Shown here piece after piece: positions 6,361 to 6,368 of a DNA stretch of 6,368 bases; the first letter of the stretch is position 1, and every line of letters starts with the position of its first letter. Source of the stretch: CAYUNT01 sp964446285. Lineage in GTDB: Bacteria > Sumerlaeota > Sumerlaeia > SLMS01 > CAYUNT01. The notes beneath the pieces were generated by a model. That model was not told where the DNA came from. It did no database searches and worked only from the letters and a program-made list of their open reading frames with translations. The stretch covers positions 1 through 6,368 of the forward strand of contig CAYUNT010000232.1 in the NCBI GenBank assembly GCA_964446285.1. The letters are read 5' to 3'. The translations under genes were made by a program, and so were the position numbers.

Positions 6361-6368
6361 ATGCCGTT
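6361..6368 (+). CDS. Possible start of a divergent gene at the right edge
   Basis: An ATG at 6361-6363 follows the purine run AGGGAGGGG, but the GGAGG core ends only two bases before it, too close for an ideal ribosome site. Only two full codons are visible, so nothing can be said about a product. Listed because it would make the upstream region a divergent promoter region. Confidence 0.15.

Larger units (their letters stand above)
5962..6368. other. Non-coding stretch upstream of the TRAP operon
   Basis: About 400 bases with no convincing gene. The short open frames here have no recognisable protein features and no good ribosome sites. The right part, from about 6180, is visibly richer in A and T than the genes. 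It holds the dctP ribosome site, candidate promoter elements on the minus strand, a small hairpin at 6151-6172, and an ATG at the right edge. It is probably the leader and control region of the TRAP operon, perhaps shared with a divergent gene. Confidence 0.6.

Overview
The window is bacterial chromosomal DNA. It is GC-rich for most of its length and carries Shine-Dalgarno-led genes, some with TTG as the only plausible start. Five genes can be supported. Nothing in the sequence fixes the phylum. The substrate-binding protein looks to me like those of sulfate-reducing deltaproteobacteria, and the proline-rich first gene like proteins of large-genome environmental bacteria, but both are impressions from memory and not search results.

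Bases 2-1681 (+): the 3' part of a gene cut by the left edge. It encodes a long Pro/Ala/Ser-rich, probably disordered region, a short charged helix, and a folded C-terminal region I cannot assign to a family. After an 81-base gap on the same strand comes 1763-2977, a polytopic membrane sugar-1-phosphate transferase of the MraY/WecA/WbpL superfamily. It probably loads the first sugar phosphate of a surface glycan onto undecaprenyl phosphate.

Bases 2996-5961 (-): a complete three-gene TRAP transporter, convergent with the transferase gene across only 18 bases. In transcription order the genes are the periplasmic substrate-binding protein (dctP-type, 4918-5961), the small four-helix membrane subunit (dctQ-type, 4300-4794) and the large permease (dctM-type, 2996-4303). 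The two membrane genes overlap by four bases (ATGA). The binding-protein gene is separated from them by 123 bases holding two GC-rich stems that overlap and cannot form together, the second followed by a short U run. This looks like a partial terminator or attenuator that would keep the binding protein in excess. The three proteins should work as one sodium- or proton-driven importer of an organic anion; the substrate cannot be read from the sequence.

Bases 5962-6368 carry no convincing gene. The stretch is less GC-rich than the rest and contains a strong ribosome-binding site for dctP, candidate promoter elements reading towards dctP, a small hairpin, and an ATG at the extreme right edge that might begin a divergent gene.

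I see no tRNA, rRNA, CRISPR array, insertion sequence or phage gene. The least-explained items are the C-terminal domain of the first gene and the overlapping stems between dctP and dctQ. I do not see a clear undescribed multi-gene system.
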